From Streptomyces aurantiogriseus (GTDB lineage: Bacteria > Actinomycetota > Actinomycetes > Streptomycetales > Streptomycetaceae): a stretch of DNA of 64,000 nucleotides. The DNA lies in assembly GCF_014649375.1 (NCBI RefSeq), contig NZ_BMSX01000010.1:62001-126000 (forward strand), read 5' to 3'. Each line of letters opens with the position of its first letter. The first letter of the stretch is position 1. The translations under genes were made by a program, and so were the position numbers. Below the pieces are notes generated by a model. The model ran no database searches and had not been told where the DNA came from. It saw only the letters and a list, made by a program, of their open reading frames with translations. This document shows, piece after piece, positions 1-9,175 of the stretch.

Positions 1-901
1 CCAGCCGCATCACGACCGCGGCGAAGGCCAGCGTCACGATGAGCAGGGCGACACCGATGGTGGTGGCGTAGGCGGCCTGACCGTCACGGAACGCCTTCTG
101 GTACACGTACAGGACCATGACGGTGGTCGAGTAGTCGGGACCGCCGGGCCCGGTCGTCATGATCTGCACGACCGCGAACGACTCCGCGCCGAGCGCGAGG
201 ATGCCCAGGTAGACCCAGCCGGACTGCACGGTGTCCCACAGCAGCGGCAGGGTGACGCGGAAGAAGGTGGTGGCGCGGTTCGCGCCGTCGAGCAGCGCCG
301 CCTCGTACAGGTCCGCCGGGATCGACGCCATGCCGGCGGAGAACAGGACCACGAAGAAGCCGACCGTGGACCAGACGAGCACCGCCATCACGCACCACAG
401 CGCGAGGTCCGGATCGCCCAGCCACAACGGCTGGACACCGTCCAGACCGACCCCCCGCAGGAGCGAGTTGACGGCGCCGCTGTCGGGGTTGTACGCGAAG
501 GCGAACAACAACGCGACGATGGCGATCGACAGCACCTGCGGGAAGAAATACACGATCTTGTAGAAGGAGGAGCCCCGGACCCCGGAAATCACCGGGCCGC
601 CCTTCCTTCTCCGCCCACCGACATTGATCATGAAGGCGAAGAACAGCGCCAGACCGATCGTCACCAGCGGCAGCACGACCGCGAACATCAAGCTGTGCTG
701 CAAGGACTTCCAGAAGATCTCGTCGTCCAGCATCCTCCGGTAATTGTCCAGGCCGACCATCTTGAATTCGGGGCTCAGACCGGTCCAGTCCGTGAACGAG
801 TAGTAGATGGACTGGATGAACGGCCAGACCACGAAGAGCGCGTACAGTCCCAGGGGCAGCGCCAGAAACCCCACGATGAACCGGTACTTGCCGTGCTGCA
901 T
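1..901 (-). CDS. ngcF: Sugar ABC transporter permease, NgcF-like (3' end outside window)
   Basis: Membrane permease of a CUT1-type sugar importer. The visible 300 residues from ATG at 901 begin MQHGKYRFIVGFLALPLGLY and contain several hydrophobic spans. The permease loop, where the ATPase docks, is seen as EAALLDGANRATTFFRVTLP at roughly residues 205-225. The gene follows the binding-protein gene by 28 bases on the same strand, so the two form an operon, and a second permease is expected beyond position 1. No ATPase is present in the window; in Streptomyces such importers usually share the ATPase MsiK (family knowledge). The name rests on the neighbour resembling NgcE; the permease itself shows only its class. 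Confidence 0.82.
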   Translation of the reverse strand, partial: MQHGKYRFIVGFLALPLGLYALFVVWPFIQSIYYSFTDWTGLSPEFKMVGLDNYRRMLDDEIFWKSLQHSLMFAVVLPLVTIGLALFFAFMINVGGRRRKGGPVISGVRGSSFYKIVYFFPQVLSIAIVALLFAFAYNPDSGAVNSLLRGVGLDGVQPLWLGDPDLALWCVMAVLVWSTVGFFVVLFSAGMASIPADLYEAALLDGANRATTFFRVTLPLLWDTVQSGWVYLGILALGAESFAVVQIMTTGPGGPDYSTTVMVLYVYQKAFRDGQAAYATTIGVALLIVTLAFAAVVMRL

Positions 902-929
902 CGCCACTCCGGTGCCGTGAGAATGCCGG

Positions 930-2396
930 TTACTGGTGCTTGTAGTGCTTGATCGAGGTGTCCTTCGCGGTCTCGTCGGCGAAGCCCTGGATCTTCTTGA
1001 CGGCCTCGGCCGGGGTGAGGCGGCCGGCCATCATCTCGCCGAGCCCCGACACCCCGATCTTCTCCTTCTGCAACTGCACGTACCAGTCCTGCATACGCGG
1101 ATTCACCACGTTCTCGCCGGCCTTCTCCAGCGCGGCGACACCCGACTTGAGGCCGGGGGTGAGGGTGATCCCGTCGGTGCCGCCGTTGTACGCGGTCAGC
1201 GACTTCACCTTGGAGGTGAAGTTCTTCGAGGACGCCTCGCTGAGCATGATGCGCAGCTGCTCCATGCCGCCCGCCGCGTTCTTCGCCTTGTCCGGCACGA
1301 TGAACGGCTCGCCGCCGGAGGCCCAGATGGTGCCGAACGGCATCTTGTCGGAGCTGTCGATGCCGGTGGGCGCGGAGACGGCCAGATCGAAGTCGGCGGG
1401 GATGACGTTCGCCGACTCGTTCTCCACCCAGGAGCCGTTGGGGATGAACAGGGCCTTGCCCTTGGCCCACGCGGTCTGCGACTGGATGTGGTCCAGGCCC
1501 GGGGTGCCCCGGAGGATGTAGCCCTTCCTGTAGAGCTCGTAGTACGCCTCGAAACACGCCTTGACCGCCGGGTGCTCCCAGGCCTTGGGCTCCAGGTTGT
1601 CGATGGCGTCGAGGACTTCGCGGCCCCCGACCTTGGCGATCATCGGGTACAGCGAGAAGGGAAGGTAATACGGGTACTTGCCCGCATATGTCCAGCCGGC
1701 GATGCCCTTCTTCTTGGCCTTCTCGCAGACCGCGAGCATCTCGTCCCAGGTCTCGGGATACGTGGCGTCCAGCGAGTCCAGGGCCTTCTGCGAGTACCAG
1801 ACGCCGTACACGGTGTAGGCGTAGTACAGGATCCAGACGGGGTCGCCGTCGAACTGGCCCATCTCCACGATGCCGGGGCGCAGCGTGTCGCGGACCTTCT
1901 TGTTCGGGTCGTCGTAGGAGGGGGCGTCGAGCAGCGGGGTGAGGTCGGCGAGCTGGTTCTTGCCGACCAGGACGCCCATGTCCATCTGCTCGGCACCGGA
2001 GTTGTCGATGAGGTCGGGCGGGGTGCCCTGGTTGAAGCGGGGCTGGAGCACGGACTGGATCTTCTGGGTGGCCGAGAACTTCACCTTGACCTTGGGGAAG
2101 TTCTTCTCGTAGATCTTCACGGCGTCCTCGGCGTACGCCTTGCCGAAACCGCCGTCGAACAGCACGAATTCCATCTGCGCGGTGTCGTTGACACCGAGTG
2201 GGTTCTTCTCGGTTTTCTGGCCGGCCTTGGCCTTGTCCCCCTCGCCGCCTCCCCCACTGCTGGCGCAGGCGGACAGGAAACTCATCGTGGGGACGGAGAT
2301 CAGGCCGAGTGCCACGGACCGCTTGATCAGATCACGGCGGCCGACACCTTCAGAACCGCGGCTTTCGGACGCGTCGGAAGCAGAAGTGGATCCCAT
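930..2396 (-). CDS. ngcE: N,N'-diacetylchitobiose/GlcNAc-type ABC transporter binding lipoprotein (NgcE-like)
   Basis: Extracellular solute-binding protein, 488 residues, that captures amino-sugar oligomers for the permeases. ATG at 2396 has a GGCGAGG ribosome site just upstream; reading further upstream only adds noise. The N-terminus has a twin-arginine stretch (GRRDLIKR) and a lipobox (LSACAS, Cys near residue 42), so it is a lipid-anchored, probably Tat-exported protein. The body (MEFVLFDGGFGKAYAEDAVK onward) matches what I remember of S. coelicolor SCO6005, the NgcE protein with low affinity for diacetylchitobiose. Followed 28 bases later by the permease gene. A DasR-like site lies about 100 bases upstream. 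The family call is firm; the exact ligand is inferred. Confidence 0.82.
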   Translation of the reverse strand: MGSTSASDASESRGSEGVGRRDLIKRSVALGLISVPTMSFLSACASSGGGGEGDKAKAGQKTEKNPLGVNDTAQMEFVLFDGGFGKAYAEDAVKIYEKNFPKVKVKFSATQKIQSVLQPRFNQGTPPDLIDNSGAEQMDMGVLVGKNQLADLTPLLDAPSYDDPNKKVRDTLRPGIVEMGQFDGDPVWILYYAYTVYGVWYSQKALDSLDATYPETWDEMLAVCEKAKKKGIAGWTYAGKYPYYLPFSLYPMIAKVGGREVLDAIDNLEPKAWEHPAVKACFEAYYELYRKGYILRGTPGLDHIQSQTAWAKGKALFIPNGSWVENESANVIPADFDLAVSAPTGIDSSDKMPFGTIWASGGEPFIVPDKAKNAAGGMEQLRIMLSEASSKNFTSKVKSLTAYNGGTDGITLTPGLKSGVAALEKAGENVVNPRMQDWYVQLQKEKIGVSGLGEMMAGRLTPAEAVKKIQGFADETAKDTSIKHYKHQ

Positions 2397-2495
2397 GCTC
2401 AAGTCCTCGCCTTCTCCAGGACTCAGGCGGTGAACCGGATCCTCACCGGCACCGCGGTAGGTCAAGCAGGGTCGCGCGGATCGCGTGAATTGCCG

Positions 2496-2511
2496 ACAGG
2501 TATAGTCCATT
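2496..2511. promoter_or_regulatory. Candidate DasR-responsive element upstream of ngcE
   Basis: ACAGGTATAGTCCATT matches 12 of 16 positions of the dre consensus ACTGGTCTAGACCAGT as I remember it, including the TAG core and both GG/CC arms. It sits 100 bases upstream of the ngcE start. DasR is the GntR-family regulator of chitin and GlcNAc genes in Streptomyces, so the position makes biological sense. It is a by-eye match only. Confidence 0.42.
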
Positions 2512-2710
2512 TCTTGCCGACGGAGCAAGATCGAACGCAAAGTTGGCCATGGGTCTTTTCCGAGTTGAGACCTCGGGGAAATATGGGCCGCTTGTGGGCG
2601 CCCTGCCGGAAAACCGCACGACATGAGCCCCCCGTGGCGCAATCGGCAACCTTGACATCGGTTGCCACTTGGCCACCTACTGATTCCTGCGCGATCAGAG
2701 GGACAGCAGG

Positions 2711-2724
2711 GGACAACGTTGTCC
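2711..2724. promoter_or_regulatory. 14-base perfect palindrome, LacI-type operator candidate
   Basis: GGACAACGTTGTCC is self-complementary with a central CG, the layout typical of LacI-family operators. It ends 22 bases before the GH92 start codon, where a bound repressor would block transcription. No LacI regulator is encoded in the window. Confidence 0.5.
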
Positions 2725-2746
2725 GGGGCGGGGAGGGTGCTCACGC

Positions 2747-5700
2747 ATGCAGCGGTTCCGATGGGTCCGGGCGGTCGTTCTCGCGGCCGCCCTCGTCATG
2801 ACGGCCGGCACACCGGGAACGGCCGTCGCACTGCCGCCCCGAGTCCCGGTCGCCGAGCGGGAGTTCGCGTCGTCCTTCGAAACCGGCCAACCCGCCCCCG
2901 ACTGGCAGAGCACCGTCGAGACGGCACCGGGCGGCGGCAAGCGCGCCTCGGGCGTCGACGGCGGCTACGGCGGCGGGCTCCCCGGCGAGGTGACCGACCG
3001 TGTGACGGACGTCCGGGCCAGCGCGGAGAACTCGGCCGGCGGCGAGGTGAAGGAGAACCTCGTCGACGGTGAGGCGGGCACCAAGTGGCTCACCTTCGCG
3101 GCGACCGGCTGGGCCGAGTTCGACCTCCCCGAACCGGCGGCCGTCACCACCTACGCGCTCACCTCGGCCAACGACTTCGCCGAACGCGACCCCGCGGACT
3201 GGACCCTCGCCGGCTCGACCGACGGCACCACCTGGACGACCCTCGACACCCGCTCGGGTGAGTCCTTCGCCGAGCGGTTCCAGACGAAGACGTACACCCT
3301 CGTGGCCCCGGCCGCCTACCGCCACTTCCGGCTGGAGGTCACGAAGAACCACGGCGCCGGGATCCTCCAGCTCGCCGACGTGCGCTTCGGCACGGGCGGC
3401 AGCGGTGGTCCCGTACCGCCGGACATGCTCACCGTCGTCGACCGCGGCCCGAGCGGCTCCCCCACCGCGAAGGCACGCGCCGGCTTCACCGGCCTGCGGG
3501 CCCTGCGCTACGCCGGGCGCCACACCGCCTCCGGGCGCGGGTACTCGTACAACAAGGTCTTCGACGTGAACGTGCGGGTCGGCTCGCGGACGCGGTTGGC
3601 GTACCGGATCTTCCCGGCGATGGCCGAGGGGGACCGGGACTACGCGGCGACGAACGTGTCGGTCGATCTGGCCTTCACGGACGGCACGTATCTGAGCGGG
3701 CTCGGGGCGAGCGACCAGTACGGGTTCCCGCTGTCGCCGCGGGGGCAGGGTGCGGCGAAGGTGCTGTACGCCAACCAGTGGAACGACGTGGTGGCGGGGA
3801 TCGGATCGGTGGCGGCCGGCAAGACGGTCGACCGGATCCTGGTGGCGTACGACTCCCCCGGTGGCCCCGCGCGGTTCCGGGGCTGGGTGGACGACATCAC
3901 GCTGCGGACGGCCGCGCCCGAGGCGCCGAAGGCCCATCTCTCGGACTACGCGGTGACCACCCGCGGCACGAACTCCAGCGGGAGCTTCTCGCGCGGCAAC
4001 ACCTTCCCGGCGACCGCCGTGCCGCACGGCTTCAATTTCTGGACGCCGGTGACCAACGCCTCCACGCTCGGCTGGCTGTACGACTACGCGCGCGGGAACA
4101 ACGCCGACAACCTGCCCACGATCCAGGCGTTCAGCGCGAGTCACGAACCGAGTCCGTGGATGGGCGACCGGCAGACGTTCCAGGTGATGCCGTCCGCCGC
4201 GGCCGGCGTGCCCGACACCGGGCGGGCGGCGCGGGCGCTGCCGTTCCGCCACGCGAACGAGACCGCGCGGCCGTACTCCTACGGAGTGCGTTTCGAAAAC
4301 GGTCTCACGGCCGAGATGGCGCCGACCGACCATGCGGCCGCGCTGCGCTTCACCTATCCGGGATCGGACGCGAGCGTCGTCTTCGACAACGTCACCGACC
4401 AGGCCGGGCTGACGCTCGACCGGGAGAAAGGCGTCGTAACCGGCTACTCGGACGTCAAGTCCGGGCTGTCGACCGGCGCGACCCGGCTCTTCGTGTACGG
4501 CGAGTTCGACGCGCCGGTGACGGACGGGGCGTCGAGCGGCGTCAAGGGCTGGCTGCGCTTCGACGCGGGCGCCGACCGGACGGTCACCCTGCGCCTGGCG
4601 ACCTCCCTCATCAGCGTCGACCAGGCCCGCGACAACCTCCGCCAGGAGATTCCGGCGGACATGGACTTCGAGACGGTGAAGTCGCGGGCGCAGCGGCAGT
4701 GGGACAAGCTGCTCGGCAGGGTGGAGGTCGAGGGCGCGACACCGGACCAGCTCACGACGCTGTACTCCAGCCTGTACCGGTTGTACCTGTACCCCAACTC
4801 CGGTTCCGAGAAGGTTGGTTCGGCGTACAAGTACGCGTCTCCCTTCTCGCCGATGACGGGGCCCGACACCCCGACGCACACCGGCGCGAAGATCGTCGAC
4901 GGCAAGGTGTACGTCAACAACGGCTTCTGGGACACCTACCGGACGACCTGGCCGGCGTACTCGCTCCTGACGCCCACTCAGGCGGGCGCGCTCGCCGACG
5001 GGTTCGTGCAGCACTACAAGGACGGCGGCTGGACCTCGCGCTGGTCCTCGCCCGGGTACGCCGACCTGATGACCGGCACTTCCTCGGACGTGGCCTTCGC
5101 GGACGCCTACGTCAAGGGCGTCGGCCTCGACGCGAAGGCGGCGTACGAGGCGGCGGTGAAGAACGCGACGGTCGTGCCGCCGACGTCGGGCGTGGGCCGC
5201 AAGGGCATGGCGACCTCCCCCTTCCTGGGCTACACGAGCACCTCCACCCACGAGGGGCTGTCCTGGGCGCTGGAGGGCTACCTCAACGACTACGGCATCG
5301 CCCGGATGGGCCAGGCGCTGTACCGGAAGACGGGCGAGAGGCGCTATCAGGAGGAGGCGGACTACTTCCTCAACCGGGCGCGGGGGTACGTCCACCTCTT
5401 CGACGCGCGGGCCGGCTTCTTCCAGGGCCGGGACGACCAGGGCGACTGGCGTGTGCCGTCGGCCGCCTACGACCCGCGCGTGTGGGGCTACGACTACACC
5501 GAGACCAACGGCTGGGGCTACGCCTTCACCGCCCCGCAGGACAGCCGGGGCCTGGCCAACCTGTACGGCGGCCGCGACGGCCTGGCGAAGAAGCTCGACA
5601 CCTACTTCGCCACCCCGGAGACCGCCTCCCCCGAGTTCGTGGGCTCCTACGGCGGGGTCATCCACGAGATGACGGAGGCGCGGGACGTGCGGATGGGCAT

Positions 5701-6538
5701 GTACGGGCACTCCAACCAGGTCGCCCACCACGCGATCTACATGTACGACGCGGCCGGTCAGCCCTGGAAGGCGCAGGCCAGGGTCCGCGAGGTGCTCGCG
5801 CGGCTCTACACCGGCAGCGCGATCGGGCAGGGTTACCACGGCGACGAGGACAACGGTGAGCAGTCGGCCTGGTACCTGTTCTCCGCGCTCGGCTTCTATC
5901 CGCTGGTGATGGGCAGCGGCGAGTACGCCGTCGGCTCCCCGCTGTTCACCAAGGCGACCGTCCACCTGGAGAACGGCGCGGACCTGGTGATCCGGGCGCC
6001 GAAGAACAGCGCGCGGAACGTGTACGTGCAGGGCCTGAAGGTCGACGGCCGCCCCTGGACGTCGACTTCACTCCCCCACTCGCTGCTGGCGAAGGGCGCG
6101 GTCCTGGACTTCGACATGGGCCCGAAGCCGTCGGCGTGGGGCAGCGGGAAGGACGCGGCGCCCGTGTCGATCACCCGGGACGACAAGGTGCCGGCGCCTC
6201 GGAAGGACGCCCTGAAGGGCGAGGGCGCGTTGTTCGACGACACCTCGGCGGCCGAGGCGACCGTGTCGGGCACGGTCGGCCTGCCGGTCACCGCCGCCAC
6301 GGAGGCGGTGCAGTACACCCTGACCTCCGCCGACCGCACGCAGGCGCCCGCGAGTTGGGCCCTGCAGGGCTCGTCCGACGGCCGGACCTGGACCGAGCTC
6401 GACCGGCGCTCGGGCGAGACCTTCCGGTGGGACCGGCAGACCCGTGCGTTCACGGTCGCACGGCCGGGCACGTACGGGCACTACCGGTTGGTGCTCGACG
6501 GCGAAGTCGCCCTCACAGAAGTCGAGTTGTTGTCATGA
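2747..6538 (+). CDS. Secreted GH92 alpha-mannosidase with discoidin-type binding domains
   Basis: Exo-acting alpha-mannosidase that would trim mannose from glycans outside the cell. The 1263-residue product starts with a signal peptide (about residues 1-27, ending near TAVA). A discoidin/F5-8C-like carbohydrate-binding domain spans about 86-212. The GH92 region starts near 397 (SGSFSRGNTFPATAVPHG) and runs to about 1135; it includes the family signature GDEDNGEQSAWYLFSALGFY near residue 1030, which carries the acidic catalytic-base residues. A second discoidin-like domain closes the protein (about 1165-1263). ATG at 2747 follows GGGGAGG. Preceded by a LacI-type palindrome, which suggests substrate-induced expression. 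GH92 enzymes are calcium dependent (family knowledge); linkage specificity cannot be read from sequence. Confidence 0.93.
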   Translation: MQRFRWVRAVVLAAALVMTAGTPGTAVALPPRVPVAEREFASSFETGQPAPDWQSTVETAPGGGKRASGVDGGYGGGLPGEVTDRVTDVRASAENSAGGEVKENLVDGEAGTKWLTFAATGWAEFDLPEPAAVTTYALTSANDFAERDPADWTLAGSTDGTTWTTLDTRSGESFAERFQTKTYTLVAPAAYRHFRLEVTKNHGAGILQLADVRFGTGGSGGPVPPDMLTVVDRGPSGSPTAKARAGFTGLRALRYAGRHTASGRGYSYNKVFDVNVRVGSRTRLAYRIFPAMAEGDRDYAATNVSVDLAFTDGTYLSGLGASDQYGFPLSPRGQGAAKVLYANQWNDVVAGIGSVAAGKTVDRILVAYDSPGGPARFRGWVDDITLRTAAPEAPKAHLSDYAVTTRGTNSSGSFSRGNTFPATAVPHGFNFWTPVTNASTLGWLYDYARGNNADNLPTIQAFSASHEPSPWMGDRQTFQVMPSAAAGVPDTGRAARALPFRHANETARPYSYGVRFENGLTAEMAPTDHAAALRFTYPGSDASVVFDNVTDQAGLTLDREKGVVTGYSDVKSGLSTGATRLFVYGEFDAPVTDGASSGVKGWLRFDAGADRTVTLRLATSLISVDQARDNLRQEIPADMDFETVKSRAQRQWDKLLGRVEVEGATPDQLTTLYSSLYRLYLYPNSGSEKVGSAYKYASPFSPMTGPDTPTHTGAKIVDGKVYVNNGFWDTYRTTWPAYSLLTPTQAGALADGFVQHYKDGGWTSRWSSPGYADLMTGTSSDVAFADAYVKGVGLDAKAAYEAAVKNATVVPPTSGVGRKGMATSPFLGYTSTSTHEGLSWALEGYLNDYGIARMGQALYRKTGERRYQEEADYFLNRARGYVHLFDARAGFFQGRDDQGDWRVPSAAYDPRVWGYDYTETNGWGYAFTAPQDSRGLANLYGGRDGLAKKLDTYFATPETASPEFVGSYGGVIHEMTEARDVRMGMYGHSNQVAHHAIYMYDAAGQPWKAQARVREVLARLYTGSAIGQGYHGDEDNGEQSAWYLFSALGFYPLVMGSGEYAVGSPLFTKATVHLENGADLVIRAPKNSARNVYVQGLKVDGRPWTSTSLPHSLLAKGAVLDFDMGPKPSAWGSGKDAAPVSITRDDKVPAPRKDALKGEGALFDDTSAAEATVSGTVGLPVTAATEAVQYTLTSADRTQAPASWALQGSSDGRTWTELDRRSGETFRWDRQTRAFTVARPGTYGHYRLVLDGEVALTEVELLS

Positions 6539-6646
6539 TCGTGTAACCAGCGGCGATCGCAGGCTGACTCGCCGTTCACGCCTGTCCCACAATGATCGAG
6601 CGCCCGGGAACATCGGGTGGTCCGGGACGAAGAGGGGGAAAGCGGG

Positions 6647-7171
6647 ATGAGCGTCATCAGAAGGTTCACAGGCCTGCTCGCGGGTGCGGCGCTGGGCGCG
6701 GGGGCCCTGTTCGCCACGGCGGCTCCGGCACAGGCGTACAGTCCGAACCCGACGTTCAGCTCGTACTACTACGACACCGACACCTGCCCGTGCAGCGGCG
6801 GCAACCTCACCGACCCGTTCGACAACACCTACTTCGCGAACGACGCGGGCGGCTACGCCGTCAAGATGGAGCTCGTCAACTCCGGTGCGTTCGTGGGCAA
6901 GGTGGAGTTCCACCCGAACGACGAGAAACTGTGGGTGTACGACACCGCCAACGACGGTGACACCTACTACGTCAAGGTGGGGTACGCGTCCGGGGGGACG
7001 TACCACGACCTGGGCACCTTCACCCCGCCCGGCACCACGGCGGTCCTCGACCACTCGGTCCAGGACTTCGACCTCCCCGAGGGCGCGACCGTGGACATCT
7101 CCGTCTACGACGACGCGGGCCTCACCGACCTCATCGGCGCCGCGCGCGGAACCGGCGCGGCCATCGCCTAG
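6647..7171 (+). CDS. Small secreted protein of unknown function
   Basis: Encodes 174 residues with a clear signal peptide (MSVIRRFTGLLAGAALGAGA, cleavage after AQA near residue 30). ATG at 6647 has an AGAGGGGG site 8-15 bases upstream, so it is preferred to a GTG 30 bases earlier. The mature part is acidic, rich in Tyr, Asp and Gly, has a CPC motif soon after the signal peptide, and ends in a predicted beta-rich region. I recognise no family. It sits between secreted GH92 and the alpha-glucuronidase, 15 bases before the latter, so it is probably co-transcribed with it. A role in substrate or surface binding would be a guess. Confidence 0.78.
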   Translation: MSVIRRFTGLLAGAALGAGALFATAAPAQAYSPNPTFSSYYYDTDTCPCSGGNLTDPFDNTYFANDAGGYAVKMELVNSGAFVGKVEFHPNDEKLWVYDTANDGDTYYVKVGYASGGTYHDLGTFTPPGTTAVLDHSVQDFDLPEGATVDISVYDDAGLTDLIGAARGTGAAIA

Positions 7172-7186
7172 CCACCGGAGGGGCCC

Positions 7187-9175
7187 ATGCCACTGTCCGT
7201 GCCCACCCTGCCCGAGGGAATCGATCCCGCCTGGCTGCCACCGGACGCGTTCCGGCCGCTGGGCGAGCGGCGGACGTCGATCCGCGGCTCGGGGCCGTTC
7301 GTGGAGACCGTGCACGGTGAAGTGGCCGAGGCCTGCGAGCAGTTCGGCGGAGAGGTCGTACGAGGTGCCGGCACGGGCACCTCGCACGACCTCGTGCTGT
7401 GTCAGGGCGACGACGACCTCGGGGACGAGGGGTTCACGTACGAGCGGGCCGACGGAACCACCACCGTCACGGCGTCCGGCCGACGCGGGCTGCTGTACGG
7501 CCTGTTCCATGTCGTGCGGCTCGGTGAGAAGGCCTTCCGGGGAGCGTGCCCGCGCGAGGCGCACCGGCCGGCCGTCGCCCTGCGGATGCTGGACCACTGG
7601 GACAACGTGGCCGTGCATCCGGTCATGGGGCAGGTGGAGCGCGGGTACGCGGGCGGTTCGCTGTTCTGGCGGGACGGGCGCTCGCGCGGGGAGTGGCAGC
7701 GCGTACGGGCGTACGGGCGGCTGCTCGCGGCCTGTGGGATCAACGCCGTCTCCGTCAACAACGTCAACGTGCACGAGACCGAGGCCCATCTGCTGACCGA
7801 CCGGATCGGTGAGGTCGCCGGGATCGCGGGGGTGTTGCGGCCGTACGGGATCCGGACGCATCTGTCGGTCACCTTCGCGGCGCCGGTCGTTCTCGGCGGG
7901 CTGCCCACGGCGGATCCGCTGGACGAGGCGGTGCGGGCGTGGTGGGCCGAGGCGGCCGCGCGGGTGTACGCGGCGATCCCCGACTTCGGCGGGTTCGTGG
8001 TGAAGGCCGACTCGGAGGGCCAGCCGGGGCCCTTCACCTACGGGCGCTCGCACGCGGACGGCGCGAACATGCTCGCCGCCGCGCTCGCCCCGCACGGCGG
8101 CACGGTCCACTGGCGGGCGTTCGTGTACGACCACCACCAGGACTGGCGGGACCGGACGACGGACCGGGCGCGGGCCGCGTACGACCATTTCGCCCCGCTG
8201 GACGGGGAGTTCGCGGACAACGCGGTGCTCCAGGTGAAGCACGGGCCGATGGACTTCCAGGTGCGGGAGCCGGTCTCACCCGTCCTCGGGGCGATGCCGC
8301 GGACCCGGCTCGCGGTGGAGGTGCAGGCGACGCAGGAGTACACCGGACAGCAGCGGCACGTGTGCTGGCTCGGGCCGATGTGGAGCGAGGTGCTGCGGTT
8401 CCGGCCGGAGGGCGAAGGGGGCGTGGCCGTAGGGGAGTCGGCGCGGGGTGGGCTGGTCGCCGTGTCCAACGTGGGGGACGACCCGTTCTGGACCGGGCAT
8501 CCGCTGGCCCAGGCGAACCTGTACACCTTCGGACGGCTCGCCTGGCAGCCGGTCGCCGACCCGCACCGGATCCTCGACGAGTGGATCGCCCTCAGCTTCC
8601 CGTCCGCCCCGCAGCGGCTGGCCACCGGCCTGCGCACGCTGCTGCACGGCTCCTGGCGGACGTACGAGAAGTACACGGCGCCGCTCGGGGTGGGCTTCAT
8701 GGTGCAGCCGGGGCACCACTACGGGCCGAGCGTGGACGGGTACGAGTACAGCCCCTGGGGGACCTACCACTTCGCGGACCGGGACGGCGTCGGCGTCGAC
8801 CGGAGCGCGGCGACCGGTACCGGTTACGCGGCGCAGTACGCCAAGCCGTGGGCCGAGGTGTACGAGTCGCCGGCCACCTGCCCCGACGAGCTGCTGCTGT
8901 TCTTCCACCATGTGCCGTACGGGCATGTGCTGCACAGTGGGAAAACCGTGATCCAGCACATCTACGACACGCACTTCGAGGGCGTGGCGGAGGCGGAGGA
9001 GGCGAGGCGGGTGTGGGCGGGGCTCGCCGGACTGGTGGATCCGGCGCGCCACGCGCGGGGCGCGGAGCGGTACGAGGAGCAGCTCCGCAGCGCGCGCGAG
9101 TGGCGCGACCAGATCAACAGCTACTTCTTCCGCAAGTCGGGGGTGCCGGACGAACGGGGGCGGCTCATCCACTGA
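7187..9175 (+). CDS. aguA: GH67 alpha-glucuronidase
   Basis: Removes 4-O-methyl-glucuronic acid from the end of xylo-oligosaccharides. The product has 662 residues, no signal peptide, and full GH67 length. Diagnostic motifs are present: VKADSEGQPGP with the predicted acid Glu277, FVYDHHQDWRDR, VKHGPMDFQ with Asp356, and VQATQEYTGQQRH with Glu384; Asp356 and Glu384 have the spacing of the catalytic pair known in the family. ATG at 7187 follows GGAGG. An intracellular GH67 implies that aldouronic oligosaccharides are imported, which fits the LplB/YtcP-type transporter on the opposite strand. Its stop codon lies inside the 3' end of the convergent GH42 gene (11-base overlap). Confidence 0.95.
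   Translation: MPLSVPTLPEGIDPAWLPPDAFRPLGERRTSIRGSGPFVETVHGEVAEACEQFGGEVVRGAGTGTSHDLVLCQGDDDLGDEGFTYERADGTTTVTASGRRGLLYGLFHVVRLGEKAFRGACPREAHRPAVALRMLDHWDNVAVHPVMGQVERGYAGGSLFWRDGRSRGEWQRVRAYGRLLAACGINAVSVNNVNVHETEAHLLTDRIGEVAGIAGVLRPYGIRTHLSVTFAAPVVLGGLPTADPLDEAVRAWWAEAAARVYAAIPDFGGFVVKADSEGQPGPFTYGRSHADGANMLAAALAPHGGTVHWRAFVYDHHQDWRDRTTDRARAAYDHFAPLDGEFADNAVLQVKHGPMDFQVREPVSPVLGAMPRTRLAVEVQATQEYTGQQRHVCWLGPMWSEVLRFRPEGEGGVAVGESARGGLVAVSNVGDDPFWTGHPLAQANLYTFGRLAWQPVADPHRILDEWIALSFPSAPQRLATGLRTLLHGSWRTYEKYTAPLGVGFMVQPGHHYGPSVDGYEYSPWGTYHFADRDGVGVDRSAATGTGYAAQYAKPWAEVYESPATCPDELLLFFHHVPYGHVLHSGKTVIQHIYDTHFEGVAEAEEARRVWAGLAGLVDPARHARGAERYEEQLRSAREWRDQINSYFFRKSGVPDERGRLIH

Larger units (their letters stand above)
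2397..2746. promoter_or_regulatory. Divergent promoter region between ngcE and the GH92 gene
   Basis: A 350-base non-coding interval separates two divergent sugar-related genes. It holds a DasR-like site at 2496-2511 and a perfect 14-base palindrome at 2711-2724, listed separately. No other clear hairpin or coding potential is seen. Confidence 0.7.

Noticed and set aside
936..2801. 621-codon plus-strand frame opposite ngcE
   Set aside because: Antisense shadow; NgcE on the other strand has lipobox, ribosome site and family sequence.
2741..5965. Long open frame (over 1000 codons) on the minus strand opposite the GH92 gene
   Set aside because: Arg/Val/His-rich composition, no family resemblance; it is the antisense of a gene with strong codon bias.
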